The translations under genes were made by a program, and so were the position numbers. Positions 1 through 5,550 of a stretch of 5,550 nucleotides of DNA are shown here, piece after piece; the stretch's first letter is position 1; each line of letters opens with the position of its first letter. The notes beneath the pieces were generated by a model. The model worked only from the letters and a program-made list of their open reading frames with translations. It searched no databases and was not told the origin of the DNA. Source of the stretch: Desulfobacterales bacterium (GTDB lineage: Bacteria > Desulfobacterota > Desulfobacteria > Desulfobacterales > 4be13); NCBI GenBank assembly GCA_029934695.1, contig JAOZLU010000471.1, positions 1-5,550 on the forward strand, in the 5' to 3' direction.

Positions 1-2801
1 AGATTCTTGATGGAATGGGAGAGGTCGGCGATGACTTTGTTTCGTTCATCAACTCGGGCTTGGGCTATTTTTTGTTCGTGTTCAATCTCCGCTTGGGCTT
101 TTTCCCGCTCTTTTTTCTCAACAAGCTCTACATTCTTTTCCTGGAGGGCCTTATTGATGTTGGCATACAAAAAGAAGAATGTGCCTTGTTGGTTGAATAT
201 CCTCTCCCTGTTCTCGGCCTTTTCCCTCTCCGCCAGAGACGATATTTCCCGGTTGAACTTGTCACAGATATCCGTCAGGATGCTTAATTTGACACGGATG
301 ACAAACAGTTCACGTCCATCCCTTTTCAAAACTTCTGATAACGATCCCCTAAATTTAGGATAATACCGAAATGACTTATAAATAAGATTCCGAATGCTTT
401 TCGGAAATTCGTTTTCATCAAAATCGGGATCATCAAGAAGATTCGCCAGTTCCAGGTAATCCTCGTTATAGAACTCCAGTCCTTTCAGATCAAGCATTAT
501 CTCCGTTGCTCTGACCATGAAACTAATGTCTGAATCTGTTGATGTTTCTACGAAACCCATGCCATATCCATGTGCGATTGATATCCCTTTAAAAAAAGCG
601 CTATGCATAATATGCTCTGCATATTTCCCTTCAGATGAATTCGGGGAAATCAGGGAAGCTATATCTTCTATTAATGAACTATACAATAGCTTCGGATTTT
701 TCTCATGTTCTTTTTTGAAAGAATGCATATCATCCAAAAACATTTCCTCCTCTTTCATATTATAATGGCAAAAGCTTCGGCTTAAATAGGCCTTCAGATT
801 TTCAGGATTGAATTTGATGGCCTTGTTGAGATCGTCCAAAGCTTCGTTGTATTTTCTCATTTTGGAATAACAATCCCCTCGAAGGTAATAAAAGAGGCTG
901 TTTTCAGGAAAGATTCTGATTAATTCATCCAAACCGTTTATAGCTTCAGTATAATTTTGCATAGAGTGATAACAGCATGAACGAAGGAAATGTTTAATTG
1001 CTTGCATATATAAGAGAATATCTCGATGCTGATATTCCTCCACATCTTTTGGATATTCAGACTCAAGTTCAATCGCTCTGTTAAAATCATCCAAAGCCTC
1101 CGCATGGTTTTCCATCATTAAATAGCATGAGCCACGTAGCATATAGGACTCTGCATCTTCAGGAGCGAGCTTTTTGACAGCTTTGTTAAGATCATCCAAA
1201 GCCTCTCCATATTTCTGGAGCATTGAATAGCTACGTCCTCTCATAGCGTATAACCTATAATTCAGATCATCTTCAGGACTGAGTTCGATAGCTTTATTGC
1301 AGTCATTCAAAGCTTCTTCGTATCTTCCAAGATTATGATAACAATTTCCGCGTAACGTATAAAATCCCGCATCTACAGGATCGAATCTTTTGACAACTCT
1401 ATTAAGATCATTCAAAGCCTCCGCATAATTTTGCATAGAAAAATAGTAAAATGAGCGGCGCATATAATTCGCTGTATCATCAGGTTCGAGTTCGATTATT
1501 CTGGTATAATCATTCAATGCCTCTTCGTATTTTCCAAGATCATAATAATACTCACCACGGATTTCATAGTTTTCGGCATTATAAGGATCGAACTCGATGG
1601 CTCTGGTATAATCATCCAAGGCTTCTTCATATCTTTCAAGACCATGATAACAATCTCCACGGCCGCTATGAAATTCTGCATTGTCAGTATCGAGTTCAAT
1701 GGCTCTGCTATAATCATTCAGGGCTTCTTCGTATCTTTCAAAACAACGATAACAATATCCACGTTTGCTATAATAGTCCGCATTATCGGGGTCGAGTTCG
1801 ATGGCTCTGGTATAATTCGCATTACAGGGATAGAGTTCGACGGCTCTGGTATAATCATTCAAGGCTTCTTTGTGTTTTTTCAGAGAACGATAACAAATTC
1901 CGCGGTTGCTATAATAGTCCGCAACATCAGGATTGAGTTCGATGGCTCTGGTGTAATCGCTTAGGGCATCCTCGTATTTTTCAAGGTTATAATAACAATT
2001 CCCACGATTGTTATGATACGCCGCATTATCAGGGTCGAGTTCGTTGGCTCTGGTATAATCATTCAGGGCTTCTTTGTGTTTTTTCAGAGAACGATAACAA
2101 ATTCCGCGGTTGCTATAATAGTCCGCAACATCAGGATTGAGTTCGATGGCTCTGCTATAGTCACTCAGGGCTTCTTCATATCTTTCAAGAGCATAATAAC
2201 ATTTTCCACGGTTCTCATGATAGACGGCACTATCAGGGGCGATTTCAATGGCTCTGGTGTAATCGCTCAGGGCTTCCTCGTATCTTCCAAGATTATGATA
2301 ACAATCTCCACGGTTCTCATGATAGACGGCACTATCAGGGGCGATTTCAATGGCTCTGGTGTAATCGCTCAGGGCTTCCTCGTATCTTCCAAGATTATGA
2401 TAACAATCTCCACGTTTTTTACAATACTCCGCATTATCAGAATCGAGTTCAATGGCTTTGGCATAATCATTTAAGGCTTCTTCGTGTTTTTTTAGAGAAC
2501 AATAACATACCCCACGATTACTATAAAATTCTGGATTATCGGGATCGAGTTCAATAGCTCTGGCATAGTCATTAAACATTTCCTCGTACCTTTGGAGAAC
2601 ATAACACGCCAGCCCATGCAGATAATAACTCACTGCATTATCAGGCTCAAGTTTAATAGCTTTGTTAAAGTCCTCCGAAGCCTCTGCATACTTATTGGCC
2701 TTAACATAGCACGATCCACGCATCACATAATTCACCGCATTTTCAGGCTCTGCCGCGATATTTTCATTCAACTCATTAATCTCTTTTTCTGTTTCGTTCA
2801 T
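1..2801 (-). CDS. TPR-array sensor histidine kinase, partial (C-terminal part outside window)
   Basis: The reading frame is open from the ATG at 2801-2799 to the left edge: 933 codons, no stop. The start is set by an AAGGAG site 7 bases upstream. Residues about 20-707 form 19 TPR units, typical form YEEALxDYxRAIELDPDNA, with R-G anchors at 28, 62, 96, 130, 164, 198, 232, 266, 300, 347, 381, 415, 449, 484, 521, 556, 607, 641 and 675. A remnant unit lies at 317-329, and a 17-residue insertion between anchors 556 and 607. Residues about 710-850 match no domain I recognise. A charged coiled coil (about 854-922) leads into an H-box, ADLSHSIKN, with candidate phosphoacceptor His929. No signal peptide or convincing membrane segment is seen, so a soluble sensor is likely. 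TPR arrays bind proteins or peptides. The DHp remainder and ATPase should follow beyond the edge; that is inference from the H-box and the paralogue at 4506-5550. Confidence 0.9.
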   Translation of the reverse strand, partial: MNETEKEINELNENIAAEPENAVNYVMRGSCYVKANKYAEASEDFNKAIKLEPDNAVSYYLHGLACYVLQRYEEMFNDYARAIELDPDNPEFYSNRGVCYCSLKKHEEALNDYAKAIELDSDNAEYCKKRGDCYHNLGRYEEALSDYTRAIEIAPDSAVYHENRGDCYHNLGRYEEALSDYTRAIEIAPDSAVYHENRGKCYYALERYEEALSDYSRAIELNPDVADYYSNRGICYRSLKKHKEALNDYTRANELDPDNAAYHNNRGNCYYNLEKYEDALSDYTRAIELNPDVADYYSNRGICYRSLKKHKEALNDYTRAVELYPCNANYTRAIELDPDNADYYSKRGYCYRCFERYEEALNDYSRAIELDTDNAEFHSGRGDCYHGLERYEEALDDYTRAIEFDPYNAENYEIRGEYYYDLGKYEEALNDYTRIIELEPDDTANYMRRSFYYFSMQNYAEALNDLNRVVKRFDPVDAGFYTLRGNCYHNLGRYEEALNDCNKAIELSPEDDLNYRLYAMRGRSYSMLQKYGEALDDLNKAVKKLAPEDAESYMLRGSCYLMMENHAEALDDFNRAIELESEYPKDVEEYQHRDILLYMQAIKHFLRSCCYHSMQNYTEAINGLDELIRIFPENSLFYYLRGDCYSKMRKYNEALDDLNKAIKFNPENLKAYLSRSFCHYNMKEEEMFLDDMHSFKKEHEKNPKLLYSSLIEDIASLISPNSSEGKYAEHIMHSAFFKGISIAHGYGMGFVETSTDSDISFMVRATEIMLDLKGLEFYNEDYLELANLLDDPDFDENEFPKSIRNLIYKSFRYYPKFRGSLSEVLKRDGRELFVIRVKLSILTDICDKFNREISSLAEREKAENRERIFNQQGTFFFLYANINKALQEKNVELVEKKEREKAQAEIEHEQKIAQARVDERNKVIADLSHSIKN
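1815..1853 (-). repeat. Truncated TPR unit, 39 bases instead of 102
   Basis: Between residues 317 and 330 the frame reads YTRAVELYPCNAN and immediately restarts YTRAIELDPDNA. The distance from YTRA to YTRA is 13 residues instead of 34, so 63 bases (21 codons) are missing in frame and most of both helices of one unit are lost. The reading frame is kept. The remnant also holds an unusual Pro-Cys (PCN) where other units have PDN. Either an in-frame deletion or a short partial duplication would give this. Confidence 0.85.
1842..2154 (-). repeat. Two-unit block duplication, offset 204 bases
   Basis: Bases 1842-1950 match 2046-2154 with one mismatch (1862 a, 2066 g) over 109 bases. The offset is 204 bases, exactly two TPR units. 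Both copies encode the unit with SNRGICYRSLKKHKEAL, a variant differing from the intervening unit (NNRGNCYYNLEKYEDAL). This is a higher-order A-B-A pattern, consistent with unequal exchange copying two units at once. Confidence 0.9.
2205..2414 (-). repeat. Exact tandem duplication of one 102-base TPR unit
   Basis: Bases 2205-2312 are identical to 2307-2414: 108 matching bases at an offset of 102, so one whole TPR unit is duplicated perfectly, including synonymous positions. Neighbouring units differ at many third positions, so this copy is probably the youngest event in the array, or the result of recent gene conversion. The match ends at 2204/2306 (t versus c) and at 2313/2415 (g versus t). 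Confidence 0.95.
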
Positions 2802-2808
2802 CAAAGTT

Positions 2809-2814
2809 CTCCTT
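2809..2814 (-). promoter_or_regulatory. Ribosome binding site of the TPR kinase gene
   Basis: On the minus strand the sequence is AAGGAG, followed by 7 bases (AACTTTG) and the ATG at 2801. Strong complementarity and good spacing make this the preferred start. No other ATG preceded by such a site lies nearby in the frame. Confidence 0.85.
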
Positions 2815-2833
2815 ATCATCACAAGCTAATGTT

Positions 2834-2862
2834 ATTATCACAATTTTGCATAACCTTTTCAA
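2834..2862 (-). promoter_or_regulatory. Sigma70-type promoter for the TPR kinase gene
   Basis: Read on the minus strand, TTGAAA (2862-2857, 5 of 6 to TTGACA) and GATAAT (2839-2834, 5 of 6 to TATAAT) are separated by 17 bases. A TG lies one base before the -10 box (TGTGATAAT), as in extended -10 promoters. Transcription would begin near 2827, leaving a leader of about 25 bases that contains the ribosome binding site. This implies transcription independent of the two genes to the right. It is a sequence-only prediction. Confidence 0.6.
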
Positions 2863-2897
2863 CTCTCCTCTTCGTGAAAGGCATTTGAAGAGGAGAG
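2863..2897 (-). promoter_or_regulatory. 11-bp inverted repeat abutting the -35 box
   Basis: CTCTCCTCTTC (2863-2873) and GAAGAGGAGAG (2887-2897) are perfect complements around a 13-base spacer. The inner edge of the promoter's -35 box, at 2862, touches the repeat directly. No T-run follows on either strand, so a standard intrinsic terminator is unlikely. An operator, or a stem ending the upstream transcript, is possible. Confidence 0.55.
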
Positions 2898-2925
2898 AAA
2901 ACTGAGTTAATCACCAAACCATTCT

Positions 2926-3091
2926 CAGCTATCGTGATAGTGCGCTTTAAAAGCCTCGGAATAAATTCCGAGGCTAAAAGCTGAAGCAGGCTAAAGCCAG
3001 CTATCATGATAAATGTGGCAGTGCACTTTAGCGTACTTCAGCTTTTAGCCGGGGGATTTATCCCTCGGCTTTTATCCCCGGCTCTATAGCC
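2926..3091. repeat. Intergenic palindrome cluster, REP/MITE-like
   Basis: This part of the 290-base gap is packed with inverted repeats. AGCCTCGGAA/TTCCGAGGCT (2952-2961, 2966-2975) has a TAAA loop. GGCTAAAAGCTGAAG (2972-2986) has its exact 15-base complement at 3036-3050, with an inner 7-base pair GCTAAAG/CTTTAGC (2990-2996, 3026-3032) and the palindrome TATCATGATA at 3002-3011. A GC-rich hairpin lies at 3047-3070 with a TTTA loop and one wobble, and GGCT/AGCC at 3080-3091 flanks CTAT. A bipartite motif (CAGCTATCrTGATA then GTGCrCTTTA) occurs twice, at 2926-2949 and 2998-3030, with a 9-base insertion in the second copy. No open reading frame with a plausible start was seen here. The hairpins may also end or stabilise the transcript of the gene stopping at 3092. 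Confidence 0.75.
3047..3070 (-). terminator. GC-rich hairpin just past the receiver gene, possible transcript end
   Basis: Ten base pairs form (AGCCGGGGGA with TCCCTCGGCT, one G-T wobble) around TTTA, 22 bases after the stop codon of the receiver-like gene. In that gene's direction it is followed by AAAAGC, not a T-run, so it is not a canonical Rho-independent terminator. The left arm (3048-3054) can also pair with CCCCGGC at 3076-3082, giving a mutually exclusive fold. It may protect the 3' end of the mRNA, or simply belong to the palindrome cluster. Confidence 0.3.
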
Positions 3092-4528
3092 TTATCCACA
3101 AAGCTCCCCAAACCTTAAAATAACACACTTTATTGCATGAATCATGGAAAACAGAACATCCTTCTGCTTAATCACAGCCCCATGCGCCGCCTCACTGCCA
3201 ATGGCGTGGATGCTCAAAGCCAGATGGTAATGCACATCATCAAAATACGTCTCCCTCTTTCGGATGGTCTGGGACAGCACCCGGTCAATGAGAAAGCGGT
3301 TCAGCTTCTTGTATTCAAAATCGCTTAGGAAGAAGCCTTTGTTCAGAATCCGGCGAATTGCATCATATTCATAATTTTTCCAATATTCTTGTGGAACCAA
3401 ATCACAAAAGAAGAAATCCTTCTTGCTGATGATCATATTAATATCTCTTATGACAAAGCGTTTTAACGCTTCAATGTCCCGATCATTCGTCCAATCTGAA
3501 ACTCTTCTTTGTGAGCGGTAATCTAAAAAGTCATAAATCCGCTTGGAAATAACATCAGAATGGCTTTTCAGAATATTAAACAGGCTGTCCCAATTTCTGA
3601 TATCATCTTGGTTTATATGAAACGAATCAGGATTGTCATTTAGCCATCTCAGTGAGCCTCTGACATTCAGCTTGCCATCCTTGAGATATTCGTTTTTCAT
3701 CCGCTGAAACAAAGATACGTCATTAGCGAGTTTCTCCAACATTTTCTCCTGCAATTTTCTCAGATTGTGCAGATTCGTCTCAATCAGGGCTTCGTCATCT
3801 CTGGTTTCAAGCACCTTCGCAAAAAGCTCCTTTTCGGTTTTGCCGAGATGCCGCTCCAGGATGTCGAGATAAGGGTCTTTTTCAATAAACGCCTTGACCT
3901 TATCCAGACCATCCTTGTCATTTTTGGACCAGAAGTTTGCCTCCACTTCGCCGCAGTAATTACGGATTTGGGGATTCCATTTCAATGCGTCGTGCTGTCC
4001 CATCAGTTCCACGAACTCAGCAGGGCCAATGGCATTCGCTGAAAAAAAGCATATCTTTGTCTTTATCTCAGGAAACTTCCAAATATTCTCACGTTCTTCA
4101 TAATGCAGACATGTGAGATAAAACAGAAGCAGACCGCCGTATTCCTGTTTAGCGAGTATTTCATCAAACATTTTTTCAATCACAGCACTTTGCCCTTCAC
4201 TTTGTGGGAAGGCATTTACGAAGATAGCTTTGGCCCTTTCGAGAGCCTCTTTTTCTTCCTCGGTGTTTCCTGAATCTGTGGAAAAACTGACATCAAAAAC
4301 GATGATGTCGAAAACATCTTCAAAAATGCGCTTGCAGGCCCCTGAAAAATTCTCTTCGATGAAGATGTTGTTCTCTTCCAAAAAAGGTTTTATTTCAAAC
4401 TCAAAGTCATCCTCCTGTCTCTGCATCTCAGTGAGATGCTTCAAATCTGATTTGGACAGGTTTCTTTCAAAAATATCCCAGTTACGGACGGAATCAGCGT
4501 TATCCTCAACCCATAAAATCTTCTTCAT
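3092..4528 (-). CDS. Atypical receiver-domain protein with long helical C terminus
   Basis: The protein is 478 residues from the ATG at 4528; a Met 35 codons upstream in frame is rejected because it lies inside the neighbouring gene and lacks the AGGAGG site found before 4528. The N terminus looks like a response-regulator receiver: MKKILWVEDNAD supplies the acidic pair Glu8/Asp9, DIIVFDVSF the candidate phosphoacceptor Asp79, KICFFSANA the Ser163 switch position, and LKWNP a possible Lys183. The steps are much longer than in a normal receiver of about 120 residues (Asp79 to Ser163 is 84 residues), so insertions are present. Residues about 200-430 are charged and helical, with no recognised fold. 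The end (about 433-475), with IGSEAAHG then a hydrophobic helix, recalls the last helix pair of DUF4145/HEPN-like domains, but no RxxxxH motif is there. No DNA-binding output domain is recognised. It is probably translationally coupled to the kinase gene upstream. Confidence 0.85.
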   Translation of the reverse strand: MKKILWVEDNADSVRNWDIFERNLSKSDLKHLTEMQRQEDDFEFEIKPFLEENNIFIEENFSGACKRIFEDVFDIIVFDVSFSTDSGNTEEEKEALERAKAIFVNAFPQSEGQSAVIEKMFDEILAKQEYGGLLLFYLTCLHYEERENIWKFPEIKTKICFFSANAIGPAEFVELMGQHDALKWNPQIRNYCGEVEANFWSKNDKDGLDKVKAFIEKDPYLDILERHLGKTEKELFAKVLETRDDEALIETNLHNLRKLQEKMLEKLANDVSLFQRMKNEYLKDGKLNVRGSLRWLNDNPDSFHINQDDIRNWDSLFNILKSHSDVISKRIYDFLDYRSQRRVSDWTNDRDIEALKRFVIRDINMIISKKDFFFCDLVPQEYWKNYEYDAIRRILNKGFFLSDFEYKKLNRFLIDRVLSQTIRKRETYFDDVHYHLALSIHAIGSEAAHGAVIKQKDVLFSMIHAIKCVILRFGELCG

Positions 4529-5550
4529 ATCCCTCCTTTTGAGCCATTTTCTGATGCTTCGGCTTCCTGATAAAAAGTCTCGTGGTAAATTCAAAGAGAT
4601 CAGTGTGTTCAATCTCTTTTTCGGCTTTTTCAAACCTGCCCAGAACCTTTGAGAATTCCTGAATCATGGCAAGTCCCTTGAGCGTACTTTCTTTCAGGTT
4701 CAGCCTGGATTTCTGACAGGTATTTGTCAGTGTTAAGACCACATTATCACCGTCAGTTTCAGTTTTCATGATGAATTTTCTGGCATCCTTATTCTGAATT
4801 GTGCCATAGCGGAGCATATTTTTGGTCAGTTCCAGAAGAATGATAAATAAGACAGAAAATGTATAGGACTCCTTTTTCACATAAAGAGATTCGAGTTCCT
4901 GAATCTGAATCATAAAAAACCGTTGAACTGACTGAAATTGTTCACTTTGAAACGTATTAACAAATCCGGATATCTCCTCTTCGGACAACTCGGAAATCGA
5001 AAAAAAGGGAGCTTTTCTCATTGCCTTAAGCATATTCAGCTTTTCTCTGATATCTTTTTTATCATATCTGTTAATAGAGAAAAAAATATTTCTTATGGTT
5101 GCCCAGCCTTCCTCACCTTCGCCGACCACAAGATAATAGAGATTAATGTTCAGGCAGAAATAAAGCAGGTCATGCAGGCTGATCCCGTCATTGATCTTTT
5201 CACAAAATAACTCATCTTGCGCTCGTGAAAGAACAATATCCTCGTTGCTGAAAACGAGTTTGATGGCGTTCATGGTTGATAAAACCAGATTGTTCAGAAG
5301 CTCCAAGCGGTTGACATCATTCATGGAGCTTGTGCCACTCTTGATTCTTTTGGTAATGCTTTTATTGCCCAGCATGATGTTGCTGATGGTGTGGCTGACA
5401 CCTTGGAAAATATTGGTTCTCAGGTCTTTCAGTTTCCGTTCATGTTCAATCTCCGCCCGGGCTTTTTCCCGCTCTTTTTGTTTTTCCAGAAGGAATTTTT
5501 CTCGTTCTTTTCCTTTTTTATGTAAGTGAAAATACATGGAGATGAAATTC
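4506..5550 (-). CDS. Histidine-kinase-like protein, C-terminal part (5' end outside window)
   Basis: The frame is open at the right edge (N-F-I-S precede the Met at 5537), so this is probably the end of a longer gene. Numbering from that Met: a charged coiled coil at 7-40, an H-box GVSHTISN with candidate phosphoacceptor His49, a helical middle with no recognised domain, then a GHKL-type ATPase region. Its N-box is LELTKNMLRYG (Glu236, Asn240). The strand NVVLTLTN (266-272) stands where the D-x-G-x-G box is expected, and GLAMIQ (288-293) resembles the later Gly-Leu motif. The missing D-x-G-x-G means activity is uncertain, though some GHKL families carry N in this place. No membrane segment is seen. 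The N-terminal stretch closely resembles residues 877-908 of the TPR kinase to the left, so a TPR sensor upstream is likely. The stop (4508-4506) lies 23 bases into the receiver-like gene, the presumed partner. Confidence 0.85.
   Translation of the reverse strand, partial: NFISMYFHLHKKGKEREKFLLEKQKEREKARAEIEHERKLKDLRTNIFQGVSHTISNIMLGNKSITKRIKSGTSSMNDVNRLELLNNLVLSTMNAIKLVFSNEDIVLSRAQDELFCEKINDGISLHDLLYFCLNINLYYLVVGEGEEGWATIRNIFFSINRYDKKDIREKLNMLKAMRKAPFFSISELSEEEISGFVNTFQSEQFQSVQRFFMIQIQELESLYVKKESYTFSVLFIILLELTKNMLRYGTIQNKDARKFIMKTETDGDNVVLTLTNTCQKSRLNLKESTLKGLAMIQEFSKVLGRFEKAEKEIEHTDLFEFTTRLFIRKPKHQKMAQKEGYEEDFMG
4532..4538 (-). promoter_or_regulatory. Ribosome binding site within the upstream kinase gene
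   Basis: On the minus strand AAGGAGG ends 3 bases before the ATG at 4528, and lies inside the last codons of the overlapping kinase gene. The spacing is short, but the match to the anti-Shine-Dalgarno sequence is full. It decides the start of the receiver-like gene. Confidence 0.75.

Larger units (their letters stand above)
681..2744 (-). repeat. 102-base coding repeats encoding 19 TPR units
   Basis: The DNA repeats with a period of 102 bases (34 codons). The match is strongest between about 1500 and 2580, where phrases such as ggctctggtataatc recur on the plus strand. Towards both ends the units diverge at DNA level but keep the TPR pattern. Spacing between R-G anchors is exactly 34 residues for the first nine units, then 47 around a truncated unit, then 34 or 35, with longer steps of 37 (484 to 521) and 51 (556 to 607). 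The homogeneous core next to diverged ends suggests that the middle has been expanded or homogenised more recently. Confidence 0.93.

Noticed and set aside
1451..2474. Plus-strand open frames encoding apparently repetitive proteins
   Set aside because: They are antisense shadows of the 102-base TPR repeats; any open frame over a 102-base period repeats. They lack ribosome binding sites and have odd composition, while the minus-strand frame gives clean TPRs.
1500..2580. Recurrent TATAAT-like boxes on the plus strand (ggtataatc about every 102 bases)
   Set aside because: They are the complement of codons for the conserved D-Y-T/A-R segment of each TPR unit, with no matching -35 boxes at proper spacing, so not promoters.
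780..2744. Possible CRISPR or satellite array because of regular repeats
   Set aside because: The period is 102 bases, a multiple of three, the units are contiguous without unique spacers, and the translation is a TPR array.
2819..3007. Small minus-strand frame of 62 codons in the spacer
   Set aside because: It runs through the palindromes and the predicted promoter, starts within a hairpin region, and has no Shine-Dalgarno site that I can see.
4529..4633. Longer receiver protein starting at Met at 4633 (513 residues)
   Set aside because: The extra 35 residues lie entirely in the overlapping kinase gene, are basic and unlike a receiver start, whereas MKKILWVEDN from 4528 is a typical receiver N terminus behind AAGGAGG.
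3137..5529. Plus-strand frames opposite the receiver and right kinase genes
   Set aside because: They show no recognisable motifs, have no ribosome binding sites, and lie opposite well-supported coding regions.
5535..5537. Met at 5537 as true start of the right kinase
   Set aside because: The frame stays open to the edge, no Shine-Dalgarno site is seen in the 13 bases before it, and the sequence around it aligns with the interior of the TPR kinase (its residues about 874-880).

Overview
All three genes in this window lie on the minus strand, so gene order reads from right to left. They are the 3' end of a sensor-kinase-like gene (5550 to 4506), an atypical response-regulator-like gene overlapping it (4528 to 3092), a 290-base palindrome-rich gap, and a very long TPR gene (2801 to 1) that leaves the window at the left edge. 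The TPR gene is the largest feature. I translated it codon by codon: 933 codons follow the ATG at 2801 without a stop, and the last visible residues are a histidine-kinase-type phosphoacceptor (H-box) segment.

The two kinase genes belong to one family. Both carry a charged coiled coil ending in a closely similar EKAxAEIEHE stretch, followed by an H-box (LSHSIKN in the left gene, VSHTISN in the right). Their DNA matches at 39 of 42 bases over the coil. The right gene is open at the window edge, so its displayed Met is probably internal and a sensor domain probably lies outside. The left gene is cut by the window just at its kinase domain. The gene between them has a receiver-like N terminus and a long helical C terminus. 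The simplest reading is a cytoplasmic phosphorelay or signalling cluster: TPR-sensing kinase, unusual receiver protein, TPR-sensing kinase. Pairing and signal are inference.

The TPR gene encodes 19 recognisable repeats of about 34 residues, seen in the DNA as a 102-base period. Its repeat array carries signs of recent change: one exact tandem 102-base duplication, a two-unit (204-base) block copy with a single mismatch, and a unit cut down in frame to 39 bases. The gene has a good sigma70-type promoter and a strong ribosome binding site of its own, so it is probably transcribed separately from the upstream pair.

The gap at 2802-3091 holds several hairpins and a duplicated motif, resembling REP/MITE-like intergenic palindromes. 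No tRNA, rRNA, CRISPR array or insertion sequence was seen. Moderate-to-low GC, large TPR kinases and palindromic spacers fit a large-genome Gram-negative bacterium, possibly a Desulfobacterota member, but no marker gene fixes the taxon.
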